A DNA stretch of 45,305 nucleotides from Candidatus Planktophila lacus (GTDB lineage Bacteria > Pseudomonadota > Gammaproteobacteria > Steroidobacterales > Steroidobacteraceae), in assembly GCA_943331345.2 (NCBI GenBank), contig CALQLF020000017.1, positions 1-45,305 of the forward strand, in the 5' to 3' direction. Under the pieces are notes generated by a model. That model did no database searches, was not told where the DNA came from, and saw only the letters and a list, made by a program, of their open reading frames with translations. Each line of letters starts with the position of its first letter. Positions within the stretch are counted from its first letter, which is position 1. This document shows positions 29,093-38,680 of the stretch, in pieces. A program made the translations under genes and the position numbers.

Positions 29093-29920
29093 TCAGCGCT
29101 GCTTCCAGAACTGGTACCAGCTGCGCTTGTTGGACAGCGTTTCCCAGTTCGGGGTGGGCTCGTTGTAATTGGCGGTGTACACCTGCCGCGCAGTCGTCGC
29201 CTGTTCCGGCAACTTCAGGCGGTCGTAGCAGGCGGCCATGAGCACCAATGCCGAGCGCACTCCGGGAGAGCCGTCGTAGGTCTCAACGACATAGCGTGCA
29301 CGGTTCAGGGCTGCCACGTCGGCGCCACGCGCGTAGTAGTAACGCGCCACGTTCATCTCGTATTCCGCCAAGCGGTTGCGCAGGTAGACCATGCGCCGCC
29401 GGGCGTCGTGGGCGTAGTCGCTGCGCGGGTACTGGGTGACTACCGTGCCAAAGGCCTGGAAGGACTGTCGGGCTTCTTTCGGCGGGCGTGAGGAGAGGTC
29501 CACGTCCATCCAGCGCTCGAGGATGTTCGGCGTGCGCTCGAACCAGACCAAGCCCTTGATGTAGTAGGCGTAGTCCAGACGCGGGTGCGTGGGATTTTCG
29601 CGGATGAAGGTGTCAGCGGCGTCGATAGCCTGTTCAGTGGCGCCTGCACGGTAGTAGGCGAACATGAGGTCGAGCCTGGCCTGGCGGGCGGCGTCCGTGA
29701 ACGGAAAGCTGGCTTCGAGGGCCTCGTAGGTGCGAACGGCGCCGGCAATATTGCCGCCCATCAGTTCGTCGTAAGCCTTCACATAGCCCTGATCCGGGTC
29801 CGAAAGGATGAGCGCTTTCTTGTCCTTGCCGAAGAAGGAGCAAGCGGAGAGCAGCGAAACCGCGATGACCAGCAGAGCGGTCCGGGTGAGGCGGCGAGAA
29901 AAACGGGCCTGTGGCGTCAC
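29093..29920 (-). CDS. bamD: outer membrane assembly lipoprotein BamD
   Basis: An essential lipoprotein of the BAM complex that inserts beta-barrels into the outer membrane. The start is set at GTG 29920, which gives a proper lipoprotein signal (lipobox LLSAC, Cys27) with an AGGT ribosome site; longer readings to 30076 add 52 residues before the signal and overlap the divergent rluD start. The 275-residue product holds TPR repeats with the family features YVKAYDEL, FPFTDAARQARLDLMFAYYRAG and ALNRARYVVETY. It is divergent from rluD, as in E. coli. Confidence 0.95.
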   Translation of the reverse strand: MTPQARFSRRLTRTALLVIAVSLLSACSFFGKDKKALILSDPDQGYVKAYDELMGGNIAGAVRTYEALEASFPFTDAARQARLDLMFAYYRAGATEQAIDAADTFIRENPTHPRLDYAYYIKGLVWFERTPNILERWMDVDLSSRPPKEARQSFQAFGTVVTQYPRSDYAHDARRRMVYLRNRLAEYEMNVARYYYARGADVAALNRARYVVETYDGSPGVRSALVLMAACYDRLKLPEQATTARQVYTANYNEPTPNWETLSNKRSWYQFWKQR

Positions 29921-29951
29921 GGCGAACCTGCGCGGGCGGAGAAGGTGGCAA

Positions 29952-29959
29952 AGTATACT
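29952..29959. promoter_or_regulatory. palindromic AGTATACT in the bamD-rluD gap
   Basis: The 8-base palindrome places a TATACT -10 hexamer on both strands of the 154-base divergent gap. Neither direction has a recognisable -35 at 16-18 bases, so it is only a candidate shared -10. Confidence 0.25.
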
Positions 29960-30074
29960 CCCTGCGACCGCCCGTGCCCGTTCCGGTTCCGCAGGCGTGT
30001 TGCTTCGTTCGCCGGGCACTGGTTTTGGCCCGAGGCTTAGCCTGTTTTTCCCTTTCCTGCTCCCTGGTGTTGCC

Positions 30075-31100
30075 ATGTCCCTGCCTTCTTTGCCGCCCGA
30101 TGACGATCTTGCCGAGGGCGGCGAGGCCTCCCTGCAACTGCGTTTCGACCACGCCCTGTCCGGGCGGCGTATCGATCAGGCGCTCGCCGAGGCCTTTCCG
30201 GACTACTCCCGTTCCCGTTTACGGAGTTGGTTGGACGCCGGGCGTGTCACGGTCAATGGCGCTGTGCCGCGGGCCAAGGATCTCGTCGTCGGTGGAGAGA
30301 CCGTGGTGGTTGTGCCTGAAGCGGCCCCCCGCGTCGATGCGCTGCCAGAGAACCTGCCGCTGGAAATACGCCACGAGGACCCGGACGTGTTGGTGCTGCA
30401 CAAGCCGGCTGGGTTGGTAGTGCACCCGGGGGCGGGCAACCCCACCGGGACCCTCATGAACGCACTGCTCTACCACGACCCGCGCTTGGCGGATTTGCCG
30501 CGGGCAGGAATCGTTCATCGGCTCGACAAAGACACCAGTGGCTTGATGGTGGTGGCGCGAACCCCGCGCGCCTATGAAGGGCTGGTGAAGCAGTTGTCCA
30601 CGCGTCAGGTCGCTCGCGAATACGAGGCCATCTGCATCGGCGTCATGATCGGGGGCGGTACGGTGGATGCCCCCATAGGGCGCCACGAAATCGACCGCTT
30701 ACGCATGACGGTGCGGAGTGACGGTCGCGAAGCGATTACCCATTATCGTGTGGTGCAACGCTTCCGCGCCCATACGCATGTGCGCGTGCAATTGGCCACC
30801 GGGCGCACGCATCAGATTCGTGTGCACCTCACGCATGCGGGTTATCCGCTCGTCGGGGACCCCGTCTATGGCAAGCGTTTGGTAGTGCCGCGGGGCGCGG
30901 ATACGCTGGTGGCGGAGGGCTTGCGAGCATTTCGTCGGCAAGCGCTGCACGCGGCCCATCTGGCCTTCGTTCATCCGGTGAGCGGTGAAGCGCTCGCTTT
31001 CGACGCGATTGTGCCGACTGATTTCGCGGAGTTGCTGGTCTTGCTGCACGGCGACTTGGTGCGTCACCCTGAAGATGGTCCGGTGGATGTCTGGCGCTGA
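30075..31100 (+). CDS. rluD: 23S rRNA pseudouridine synthase RluD
   Basis: Makes pseudouridines in helix 69 of 23S rRNA. The start is ATG 30075, giving 341 residues; upstream in-frame reading runs into bamD. An S4 RNA-binding domain (about 28-85; RIDQALAEAFPDYSRSRLRSWL) precedes the catalytic domain with HRLDKDTSGL (Asp151) and TGRTHQIRVHL. It overlaps pgeF by 14 bases and belongs to the conserved rluD-pgeF-clpB run. Confidence 0.95.
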   Translation: MSLPSLPPDDDLAEGGEASLQLRFDHALSGRRIDQALAEAFPDYSRSRLRSWLDAGRVTVNGAVPRAKDLVVGGETVVVVPEAAPRVDALPENLPLEIRHEDPDVLVLHKPAGLVVHPGAGNPTGTLMNALLYHDPRLADLPRAGIVHRLDKDTSGLMVVARTPRAYEGLVKQLSTRQVAREYEAICIGVMIGGGTVDAPIGRHEIDRLRMTVRSDGREAITHYRVVQRFRAHTHVRVQLATGRTHQIRVHLTHAGYPLVGDPVYGKRLVVPRGADTLVAEGLRAFRRQALHAAHLAFVHPVSGEALAFDAIVPTDFAELLVLLHGDLVRHPEDGPVDVWR

Positions 31101-31920
31101 GACGCTTGGCGCGGGTCGGTTCGTCACACGCGACGGCTTGTGCTGGTTGGAGCCTGCGGCTCCGCTGATGCCAGGGGTGAGGGTGGCAGTGACTACTCGC
31201 GCCGGCGGTGTCAGCGTGGATTCGCGCGAAGGTTTGAATCTCGCTTCCCATGTCGGCGATGAACCGGAATGGGTAGAAGAGAACCGTCGTCGTTTGCGTC
31301 AGGCTTTGGCCTTGCCCGTGGAACCCTGTTGGTTGCAGCAAGTGCACGGCATTGCGGTGGCAAATGGCGATGAGCCCGGCGTGATGCCGCCCGTGGCCGA
31401 TGCTGCCACTACGCTTGGCAATGGCGTGTTGGCGATTCTCACGGCCGATTGTTTGCCCGTGGTGTTCGCCATGCCGCGGCGGGCGGCGAGGCCGGGCGCC
31501 CAGCCTTTGCTCGGCGCGGCCCATGCTGGGTGGCGGGGTCTGGTGGGGGGCGTGCTCGAGGCCACTTTGGCGCGGCTCGAGGCGGCCGGTGGCGACCTTG
31601 CCGGTACCGTGGCTTGGATGGGTCCGGCCATCGGGCCCGCTGCTTTCGAGGTGGGCGATGAAGTTCGCGCCGCGTTTGTCGCCGTCGACTCGGTAGCCTC
31701 CGCCGCGTTTGCACGCAACGAGCGGGGCGGTTGGCAGGCGGATCTCTTCCTGCTGGCGCGTCAGCGGTTGGCCCGGGCCGGAGTGGCCACCGTCTTGGGT
31801 GGCGGCGTCTGTACGGCAAGCGATGCTACGCGCTGGTATTCGTACCGGCGCGATGCCCGCCCCGGAACGGATACCGGGCGGCTGGCGACTTTGGTTTGGC
31901 GGGAGCGTGTTACCCTGTAA
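31087..31920 (+). CDS. pgeF: purine nucleoside phosphorylase / multicopper-like protein PgeF (YfiH, LACC1 family)
   Basis: A 277-residue member of the YfiH family, known for adenosine/purine nucleoside phosphorylase activity and for editing peptidoglycan precursor errors in E. coli. The metal-binding set is visible: the His in QQVHG, the Cys in TADCLPV and the His in AAHAGWRGL, plus GPAIGPAAFEVG. ATG 31087 gives the standard length and overlaps the rluD stop by 14 bases. Earlier names (laccase, polyphenol oxidase) are misleading for this family. Confidence 0.92.
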   Translation: MSGAETLGAGRFVTRDGLCWLEPAAPLMPGVRVAVTTRAGGVSVDSREGLNLASHVGDEPEWVEENRRRLRQALALPVEPCWLQQVHGIAVANGDEPGVMPPVADAATTLGNGVLAILTADCLPVVFAMPRRAARPGAQPLLGAAHAGWRGLVGGVLEATLARLEAAGGDLAGTVAWMGPAIGPAAFEVGDEVRAAFVAVDSVASAAFARNERGGWQADLFLLARQRLARAGVATVLGGGVCTASDATRWYSYRRDARPGTDTGRLATLVWRERVTL

Positions 31921-31974
31921 CACTGCTCTGGGCTGCCATTTCCACCGCTGGCCCCTTTCTTCGGAAACCGCGCG

Positions 31975-32910
31975 ATGTTCGCCAACCTGCCTACTTGGGC
32001 TGCTGTCACCTTGCTCACCGCCGCCGGTGGAGTCCTGAGTGCGCTGGCGGCCGGGTTGTTTCTGGCCTTGCCGGGAACCGTGCGGCAGCGTGCCATTCCC
32101 CACTTGCTGAGTTACGCCACCGGGGCCTTGTTGGGCGCGGCCTTGGCGGGGCTGCTGCCCGAGGCCATCGAGGCGATGACGGCAGTCCGCGGAGCGGCAG
32201 CGCCGCACCGAGTCGGGCTCCTCTTGCTGGGTGGCGTGCTGCTGTTTTTCACGCTGGAAAAATTGGTGCTGTGGCGGCATTGCCATGACCCGAGCCACGA
32301 CCCCGGGCACGACCACGGTATCGCTTTCAGCCCACTGCCCCCGGCAGGGAGTGGGGTCTTGCTGGGCCAGGCCCATGAACATGGGCCCGACTGCGGCCAC
32401 GCTCACCACTCCACTCCGCAACGTCGCGCAACGGATGGAGCGCCCCTTTCGGCGGGCCGTGCGCGCGCGGCGGCCATGCTGGCGCTGGCGGGCGACACCC
32501 TGCACAACTTCCTCGATGGCGTGGTCATCGCCGTGGCGTGGCTGTCGGACCCGGCCGTTGGCATCGCCACCGCAGTAGCGGTTTTCGCGCACGAGATTCC
32601 GCAGGAAGTCGGCGATCTCGCCGTACTGCTGCATGGCGGGTTCAGCAGAGCGCGGGCCTTGTGGCTGAATACGCTGAGCAGTGCGGCGGCGGTGGCGGGC
32701 GGTTTGCTCGGGGTTTTCTTCCTCGGCGGCGCCAGCAACCTGCTGCCGGATGTCATGACCATCGCTGCCGCGAGCCTGCTATACGTCGCTGTGGCCGACC
32801 TCATCCCGGGGTTGCACCAGCGGGTTGATCCGCGGGCTGCCTTCACGCAGATAGCGCTGATGGGCGCCGGGTTGGCGACAGTGCTTATGTTGGGGCCGTC
32901 ACATAGCTGA
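31975..32910 (+). CDS. ZIP family metal transporter with histidine-rich loop
   Basis: A 311-residue eight-helix membrane protein for import or equilibration of zinc or iron. The transport-site motifs are HNFLDG (helix 4) and HEIPQE (helix 5). The loop between helices 3 and 4 is rich in histidine (HCHDPSHDPGHDHG and HEHGPDCGHAHH), a likely metal sensor or buffer. It sits between pgeF and clpB, where the gammaproteobacterial order normally has no transporter, so it looks inserted. Metal specificity cannot be read off. Confidence 0.9.
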   Translation: MFANLPTWAAVTLLTAAGGVLSALAAGLFLALPGTVRQRAIPHLLSYATGALLGAALAGLLPEAIEAMTAVRGAAAPHRVGLLLLGGVLLFFTLEKLVLWRHCHDPSHDPGHDHGIAFSPLPPAGSGVLLGQAHEHGPDCGHAHHSTPQRRATDGAPLSAGRARAAAMLALAGDTLHNFLDGVVIAVAWLSDPAVGIATAVAVFAHEIPQEVGDLAVLLHGGFSRARALWLNTLSSAAAVAGGLLGVFFLGGASNLLPDVMTIAAASLLYVAVADLIPGLHQRVDPRAAFTQIALMGAGLATVLMLGPSHS

Positions 32911-32940
32911 CCCGCCGGCAACCCAATGCGGTTGCCCGCA

Positions 32941-32967
32941 GTTGAATTCGCCATATCCGCTCCCACT
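32941..32967 (+). promoter_or_regulatory. possible sigma-32 heat-shock promoter for clpB
   Basis: GTTGAAT (32941-32947), then 13 bases and TCCCACT (32961-32967), resembles the RpoH promoter (CTTGAAA, 13-15 bases, CCCCATnT), 5 of 7 and about 4 of 6 matches. It is about 40 bases before the clpB start, a sensible place. Tentative. Confidence 0.35.
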
Positions 32968-33006
32968 GTCTTCGGCAATCATCCTCATTTGCCGGAGCCC
33001 ACGCGC

Positions 33007-35601
33007 ATGCGCATGGACAAATTCACTGCCCGCTTTCAAGCGGGCCTCGCCGACGCCCAATCCCTCGCCGTAGGGCGGGACCACGCCACTTTGGAGCCCG
33101 CCCACCTGATGCTGGCCTTGCTGGACCAGCAGGGTGGTACCGCGCGTCCCTTGCTCGACAAGATGGGCGTTGCCTTGCCCACTTTGCGTTCCCGCTTGGG
33201 CGCCACGCTCGACCGGTTGCCGAAGGTGGAGGGCACGCCAGGCGAAATCAGTCTGTCGAACGATCTCAATCGTTTATTGAACGTGACTGACAAATTGGCG
33301 CAGCAACGCGGTGACCAGTTCATTTCCTCTGAGTTGTTCTTGGTGGCTGCTTGTGAAGACCGCGGCGAACTCGGGCGCGCCTTCAAGGATGCCGGGGTGC
33401 TGAAGCCGGTGCTAGAACGCGCCATCGACGAGGTTCGTGGTGGCGAGAAGGTGCAGGACGCGAACGCCGAAGAGGCACGCGGTGCGCTCGACAAATACAC
33501 CATCGACCTGACGGCGCGCGCGGCTGCGGGCAAGTTGGATCCGGTGATTGGTCGCGACGACGAGATTCGCCGCACCATTCAAGTGCTGCAGCGCCGCACC
33601 AAGAACAATCCGGTGCTCATCGGCGAGCCTGGTGTTGGCAAAACCGCCATCGTGGAAGGCCTCGCGCTACGCATCATCAATGGGGAAGTGCCTGAGAGTC
33701 TGCGCGACAAGCGGGTGCTGTCGCTTGACATGGGTTCGCTCATCGCCGGCGCGAAGTTTCGCGGCGAGTTCGAAGAGCGCCTGAAGGGCGTGCTCAACGA
33801 ACTGGCCAAGCAGGAAGGCCGGGTCATCTTGTTCATCGACGAATTGCACACCATGGTCGGTGCCGGCAAGGCCGAGGGCGCCATGGATGCGGGCAATATG
33901 CTCAAGCCTGCGCTGGCGCGCGGCGAGCTGCATTGCGTGGGCGCCACCACGCTCGATGAATATCGCAAGTATGTGGAGAAGGACGCAGCGCTTGAGCGGC
34001 GTTTCCAGAAAGTGCTCGTCGACCAGCCTTCAGTCGAAGACACCATCGCCATTTTGCGCGGCTTGAAAGAGCGCTATGAACTCCACCACAAAGTGGATAT
34101 CACGGACCCGGCCATTGTCGCGGCGGCAACGCTTTCGCATCGCTACATCGCCGACCGTCAGTTGCCGGACAAAGCCATCGACCTCATCGACGAGGCCGCT
34201 TCGCGCATCCGCATGGAAATTGATTCCAAGCCGGAATCGCTAGACCGTCTCGAGCGACGCTTGGTGCAGTTGAAGATTGAGCGTGAGGCCGTCAAAAAAG
34301 AGACGGACGATGCTTCGCGCAAGCGCATGGAGCAACTCGAGGAATCCATCAGCGAGCTTGGCAAGGAATACGCCGACCTCGAAGAAGTGTGGAAGGCCGA
34401 GAAGGCCATTTTGCAGGGTGCTTCCGCCATCAAGGAGCAGCTCGAGGCGGCCCGTTTCGAATACGAGGCGGCGCGGCGTCAAAACGATTTGGCGAAGCTC
34501 TCCGAGCTCCAGTACGGGCGTATTCCGGAACTCGAGAAGCGCTTGCAGGCCGCACACGAAGCCGAAGGCAAAGAGCGCACTTTGGTGCGCAACAAAGTGA
34601 CCGACGAGGAAATCGCCGAGGTGGTTTCCAAGTGGACCGGTATCCCCGTCTCGAAGATGCTCGAAGGCGAGCGTGAAAAGCTGCTGCGCATGGAGCAGGT
34701 GATTGGGCAGCGCGTCGTAGGGCAGGCGGAGGCTGTGGGCGCGGTCGCCGATGCTATCCGTCGTTCGCGTGCGGGTCTCGCGGACCCGCACCGTCCGAAT
34801 GGCAGCTTCCTCTTCCTGGGTCCCACGGGTGTGGGCAAAACGGAGCTCTGCAAGGCGCTCGCGAATTTCCTGTTCGATACCGACGAGGCGATGGTGCGTA
34901 TCGATATGTCGGAGTTCATGGAAAAGCACTCCGTGGCGCGGCTTATTGGCGCGCCCCCGGGCTATGTGGGCTACGAAGAGGGTGGTTATCTCACCGAACT
35001 GGTACGGCGCAAACCCTATTCGGTGGTGCTGCTCGATGAAATCGAAAAGGCGCATCCGGATGTCTTTAACGTGCTGCTGCAGGTGTTGGACGATGGCCGT
35101 CTGACGGATGGTCAGGGCCGCACCGTGGATTTCCGCAACACGGTCATCATCATGACTTCGAACCTTGGCAGCCAACTTATTCAGGAAAAGGCCGCCGAAG
35201 GCGATTACGACGATATGAAGGAGGCGGTGCTCGAGGTAGTGCAGTCGCACTTCCGGCCGGAATTCCTCAACCGTATTGACGAGGTGGTGGTATTCCACCC
35301 GCTCGATCGTGAGCAGATTCGTGCCATCGTGGATATCCAGTTGGCGACCTTGCGGGCCCGCCTCGCCGACCGTGACTTGGCCTTGGCGCTGACGGATGCC
35401 GCTTGTGACCGTTTGGCCGAGGCCGGTTTCGACCCGGTCTACGGTGCCCGGCCGCTGAAGCGAGTCATCCAGCAACAACTGGAAAACCCCTTGGCACAGC
35501 GTATCTTGAAGGGCGAATTCCTGCCCGGGGACCACATCGATGTGGCCGCGGTAGGCCCGGAGGGGCGCGCGGGGCTCTCATTCAGCGTCCGCAAGGCGTA
35601 A
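33007..35601 (+). CDS. clpB: disaggregase chaperone ClpB
   Basis: A hexameric AAA+ unfoldase that rescues aggregated proteins with DnaK. The start is ATG 33007 (MRMDKFT), with GGAG 9 bases before it, rather than an upstream frame from 32926. The 864 residues comprise the N-domain (1-145), NBD1 with Walker A GEPGVGKT, the coiled-coil M domain (about 410-525, ending [18 protein letters not shown]) and NBD2 with Walker A GPTGVGKT and sensor elements. It is complete and ends the rluD-pgeF-zip-clpB run. Confidence 0.97.
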   Translation: MRMDKFTARFQAGLADAQSLAVGRDHATLEPAHLMLALLDQQGGTARPLLDKMGVALPTLRSRLGATLDRLPKVEGTPGEISLSNDLNRLLNVTDKLAQQRGDQFISSELFLVAACEDRGELGRAFKDAGVLKPVLERAIDEVRGGEKVQDANAEEARGALDKYTIDLTARAAAGKLDPVIGRDDEIRRTIQVLQRRTKNNPVLIGEPGVGKTAIVEGLALRIINGEVPESLRDKRVLSLDMGSLIAGAKFRGEFEERLKGVLNELAKQEGRVILFIDELHTMVGAGKAEGAMDAGNMLKPALARGELHCVGATTLDEYRKYVEKDAALERRFQKVLVDQPSVEDTIAILRGLKERYELHHKVDITDPAIVAAATLSHRYIADRQLPDKAIDLIDEAASRIRMEIDSKPESLDRLERRLVQLKIEREAVKKETDDASRKRMEQLEESISELGKEYADLEEVWKAEKAILQGASAIKEQLEAARFEYEAARRQNDLAKLSELQYGRIPELEKRLQAAHEAEGKERTLVRNKVTDEEIAEVVSKWTGIPVSKMLEGEREKLLRMEQVIGQRVVGQAEAVGAVADAIRRSRAGLADPHRPNGSFLFLGPTGVGKTELCKALANFLFDTDEAMVRIDMSEFMEKHSVARLIGAPPGYVGYEEGGYLTELVRRKPYSVVLLDEIEKAHPDVFNVLLQVLDDGRLTDGQGRTVDFRNTVIIMTSNLGSQLIQEKAAEGDYDDMKEAVLEVVQSHFRPEFLNRIDEVVVFHPLDREQIRAIVDIQLATLRARLADRDLALALTDAACDRLAEAGFDPVYGARPLKRVIQQQLENPLAQRILKGEFLPGDHIDVAAVGPEGRAGLSFSVRKA

Positions 35602-35625
35602 AATAGGGGGATTCCCGGAGGAACC

Positions 35626-36120
35626 ATGCCCTTTTACGAGTACGAATGCGCTGCTTGTGGTCACTACCATGAGGCCATGCAGAAGATGTCCGATGCGCCG
35701 CTGAAGGCTTGCCCCGCCTGCGGCAAGCCTCGTTTGGTGCGGCTCATCTCGGCCCCGCAGTTCCGTTTGAAGGGCGCCGGCTGGTACGAAACCGACTTCA
35801 AGGGCGCCGCGGATGCCAAGCGCAACCTCGCCGATTCGGCTGAGCCCGCTGCCAAGGGGGACGACGTCAAAGAAGAAAAGGTGCGCGTAAAGCCGTCAAA
35901 ACTCGCGACGGGCGCTCGCAAGGCTGCTGCGGCCGTCAAGAAGACGCGGAAGAAGTCGGCCAAGCAGGCCCCCAAGGTCGCCAAGAACGCGGCCCAGAAG
36001 GCTGCCAAGAAGAAAGTCGCGAAAAAAGCGACGAAAAAAGTGGCCGCCAAGCCCTTGGCCAGCAAAAAAGCGCCGGCTAAGAAGAAATCCGCTACCCGCA
36101 AGGCCGCTCGCCCAAAGTAG
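35626..36120 (+). CDS. FmdB-type zinc ribbon protein with lysine-rich C-terminal tail
   Basis: Residues 1-57 are an FmdB/CxxC zinc ribbon: MPFYEYECAACG (Cys8, Cys11), ACPACG (Cys29, Cys32), then ISAPQFRLKGAGWYETDFK, the standard family end. Members are usually about 70-110 residues. Here residues 85-164 add a Lys/Ala tail with AAKK and KKAP repeats. The family often precedes aspS, as here, and its function is unclear. GGAGGA lies directly before the ATG. The tail resembles the one on SucD in composition but is richer in Ala. Confidence 0.9.
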   Translation: MPFYEYECAACGHYHEAMQKMSDAPLKACPACGKPRLVRLISAPQFRLKGAGWYETDFKGAADAKRNLADSAEPAAKGDDVKEEKVRVKPSKLATGARKAAAAVKKTRKKSAKQAPKVAKNAAQKAAKKKVAKKATKKVAAKPLASKKAPAKKKSATRKAARPK

Positions 36121-36140
36121 GCGGCCGAAGTAGACGGAAA

Positions 36141-36229
36141 GGGCCGGCTTCTTGCGCTGCAAGGGGCCCGCCCGTTACCCTAGACGGCTGTTTTCCAACC
36201 CTTTTCAGTTGCCGTCGCCCCTGCGGGGC
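36141..36229 (+). other. hairpins in the fmdB-aspS gap
   Basis: A two-tier stem (GGGCC 36141-36145 with GGCCC 36165-36169, enclosing CTTGC/GCAAG at 36151-36163) and a GCCCC/GGGGC hairpin (36217-36229) lie in the 132-base leader of aspS. No T tract follows. They may be mRNA structure without regulatory function. Confidence 0.25.
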
Positions 36230-36252
36230 TGGCGGTGCCTTGGTGCTTTCCC

Positions 36253-38055
36253 ATGCGTACCCATTACTGCGGCCAGGTCAACGAAGCGCTCATCGGCCAG
36301 ACGGTTTCCGTCGCCGGTTGGGTGGCGCGCCGGCGTGATCATGGCGGTGTCATCTTCATCGACCTGCGCGACCGTGAAGGTCTGGTGCAGGTGGTGTTCG
36401 ACCCGGACCGTGCCGAAATCTTCCGCGAGGCCGAGCGGGTCCGTGGCGAGTTCGTATTGCAGGTGAAAGGCGTAGTGCGCCAGCGCCCGGCCGGCACCGC
36501 GAATGCGAACCTCGGCACGGGACAGGTGGAAATGCTGGCCCACGAACTGGTGGTGCTGAACCGTTCCGAGCCGCTGCCGTTCCAGTTGGACGAGCACGTG
36601 AGCGAAGAGGTGCGCCTGAAGTACCGCTACCTCGACCTGCGTCGCGACGTGATGCAGCAACGCATCATGCTGCGCCATCAGTCCACTCGTGCCATCCGCC
36701 AGTATCTGGACGACAGTGGCTTTATCGACATCGAGACGCCGATGCTCACGAAGGCCACGCCCGAGGGTGCGCGCGACTATCTCGTGCCGAGCCGCACGCA
36801 TCCCGGCAGCTTCTTCGCGTTGCCGCAGTCGCCGCAGATCTTCAAGCAGTTGCTCATGGTCAGCGGCTTCGACCGCTACTACCAGATCGTTCGCTGCTTC
36901 CGCGACGAAGACCTCCGTGCGGACCGCCAGCCCGACTTCACGCAGGTGGATATCGAGACGTCCTTCCTCTCGCAGGATCAGATCATGGACATCATGGAGG
37001 GGTTGGCCCGCCATCTCTTCAAGTCCGTGAAAAATGTGGACCTGCCAAACCCGTTCCCGCGTCTGCCGTACTCCGAAGCCATTCGTCGCTTCGCTTCGGA
37101 CAAGCCGGACATGCGTATTCCGCTCGAGTTGGTCGATGTCGCCGATCTCGTCGCCGGCTGCGACTTCAAGGTGTTCGCTGGCCCCGCCAACGATGCCAAG
37201 GGTCGTGTGGCCGCGCTCTGCGTGCCCAAGGGCGGCGAATTGTCGCGCAAGGAAATCGACGACTACACGGCTTTTGTGGGTCGCTATGGTGCCAAGGGCC
37301 TCGCCTATGTGAAGGTGAACGAGGTGGCGAAGGGCCGCGAAGGCCTGCAGTCGCCCATCCTCAAGTTCCTTTCGGATGAAGCCGTCGCTGGCATCCTTTC
37401 GCGCACTGGCGCGAAGGATGGCGATCTCATCTTCTTTGGCGCGGACAAGACCAAGGTGGTCAACGACGCCCTCGGCGCGCTGCGCTTGAAGCTCGGGCAG
37501 GACCGCGGCCTGATTCAGGGCGAGTGGGCCCCGTTGTGGGTGGTCGACTTCCCCATGTTCGAGTTCGACGAGGACGAGCAGCGTTGGAACGCTATGCACC
37601 ATCCTTTCACCTCGCCGCTGAACTTGGATGCGGCTGCCCTCGAGGCGAACCCGGGAGAAGCGCTGGCCATGGCCTATGACATGGTGTTGAACGGGTCCGA
37701 GATTGGCGGTGGTTCGGTGCGTATCTATCGCCAGGACTTGCAGAGCACGGTGTTCCGCATGCTGGGCATTGGCGCCGAGGAAGCGGAAGAGAAGTTCGGC
37801 TTCCTGCTGCAGGCGCTGCAATACGGTGCGCCGCCGCATGGTGGCATTGCCTTTGGTCTCGACCGTCTCGTCATGCTCATGTCGGGCGCCGACAGTATCC
37901 GCGACGTCATCGCCTTCCCGAAAACCCAGAACGCCGGTTGCCCGCTCACGGATGCACCGACGCCCGCCAGCGAGAAGCAATTGCGCGAATTGCACATTCG
38001 CGTGCGGACGCCGCCGCAGTTAGTGGCGGGGGCGCAAGGTGCCGGCCCGGCCTGA
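36253..38055 (+). CDS. aspS: aspartyl-tRNA synthetase, probably non-discriminating
   Basis: A 600-residue bacterial class II AspRS. The start is ATG 36253 ([10 protein letters not shown]), the family beginning; an in-frame GTG at 36235 is unlikely. The anticodon OB fold (1-110) leads into the class II core with [18 protein letters not shown] (motif 2), the inserted GAD domain and motif 3 GIAFGLDR. At the positions that set tRNA choice in the Pseudomonas enzyme (His31, Gly83), this protein has His30 in RRRDHGG and Gly81 in RPAGT, so it probably charges both tRNA-Asp and tRNA-Asn and relies on GatCAB, not seen here. It overlaps the next gene by 17 bases. Confidence 0.96.
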   Translation: MRTHYCGQVNEALIGQTVSVAGWVARRRDHGGVIFIDLRDREGLVQVVFDPDRAEIFREAERVRGEFVLQVKGVVRQRPAGTANANLGTGQVEMLAHELVVLNRSEPLPFQLDEHVSEEVRLKYRYLDLRRDVMQQRIMLRHQSTRAIRQYLDDSGFIDIETPMLTKATPEGARDYLVPSRTHPGSFFALPQSPQIFKQLLMVSGFDRYYQIVRCFRDEDLRADRQPDFTQVDIETSFLSQDQIMDIMEGLARHLFKSVKNVDLPNPFPRLPYSEAIRRFASDKPDMRIPLELVDVADLVAGCDFKVFAGPANDAKGRVAALCVPKGGELSRKEIDDYTAFVGRYGAKGLAYVKVNEVAKGREGLQSPILKFLSDEAVAGILSRTGAKDGDLIFFGADKTKVVNDALGALRLKLGQDRGLIQGEWAPLWVVDFPMFEFDEDEQRWNAMHHPFTSPLNLDAAALEANPGEALAMAYDMVLNGSEIGGGSVRIYRQDLQSTVFRMLGIGAEEAEEKFGFLLQALQYGAPPHGGIAFGLDRLVMLMSGADSIRDVIAFPKTQNAGCPLTDAPTPASEKQLRELHIRVRTPPQLVAGAQGAGPA

Positions 38056-38680
38056 AGCCGGCCACTGCATCGTCGTCCACGGTCTGTGGATGACGGGGCT
38101 GGAACTGCTGCCCTTGCGGCAGCGGTTAAGCCAAGACTTCGGGCTGGAGACGCACCAGTTCCACTACTCCAGTTGGTTCGGTGACGAGGCGGGTACCGCC
38201 GCGCGCCTTGCGGCGCTAGCTCATTCTCTTTCGGCGCCGGTACATTTTCTCGGTCATAGCCTCGGTGGGTTACTTATCCTCGACTTGTTCGAGCGGCAAG
38301 GCGCCTCGCTGCCCTCTGGACGGGTGGTGCTGATGGGTTCGCCGGTGAATGGCGCTGAAGCGGCGCGAACTCTCTCTGGATGGCCGGGCATGCGGACGCT
38401 GCTGGGCGCCATGCCGCACCGTCAGTTGGTCGAAGCACCCCGACGTATTTGGCGGCAGTCGCGAGACCTCGGCGTCATCGCCGGGACAACACCACTGGGA
38501 CTCGGGTTGGTGGCCGGCGGCTTCGAGGGTCCGAATGACGGCACGGTGCAAGTGGCGGAAACGCTGCTGGAAGGTCGTACGGCCATGGTGACGCTGCCAG
38601 TCGCCCACGCGGGTATGGGTCTGTCAAAAGAGGTGTCGCATCAGGCGGGCACGTTCCTGACTACCGGACAGTTCGCCTGA
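38039..38680 (+). CDS. alpha/beta hydrolase (esterase/lipase-like)
   Basis: A 213-residue alpha/beta hydrolase. The oxyanion start VVHGLWMTG, nucleophile elbow GHSLGG (Ser about 78), Asp in GPNDGTV and His in VAHAGMGLS form the triad. There is no signal peptide, so it acts in the cytoplasm. The substrate is unknown. The start is GTG at 38039 inside the last codons of aspS, implying coupling. Its 3' end overlaps the convergent GMC oxidoreductase by 40 bases. Confidence 0.85.
   Translation: MPARPEAGHCIVVHGLWMTGLELLPLRQRLSQDFGLETHQFHYSSWFGDEAGTAARLAALAHSLSAPVHFLGHSLGGLLILDLFERQGASLPSGRVVLMGSPVNGAEAARTLSGWPGMRTLLGAMPHRQLVEAPRRIWRQSRDLGVIAGTTPLGLGLVAGGFEGPNDGTVQVAETLLEGRTAMVTLPVAHAGMGLSKEVSHQAGTFLTTGQFA

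Noticed and set aside
29952-29959. AGTATACT as a firm shared -10 for bamD and rluD
   Set aside because: No -35 on either strand at a usable distance; kept only as a weak candidate.
30829-32634. 601-codon minus-strand open frame across rluD, pgeF and zip
   Set aside because: It spans three well-supported plus-strand genes, has biased composition rich in Gln, Arg, Gly and Pro, and matches no family I know.
36205-37995. Long open frame (596 codons) on the minus strand, antisense to aspS
   Set aside because: It mirrors the codon pattern of aspS, has no recognisable domain and no ribosome site; long antisense frames are common opposite GC-rich genes.
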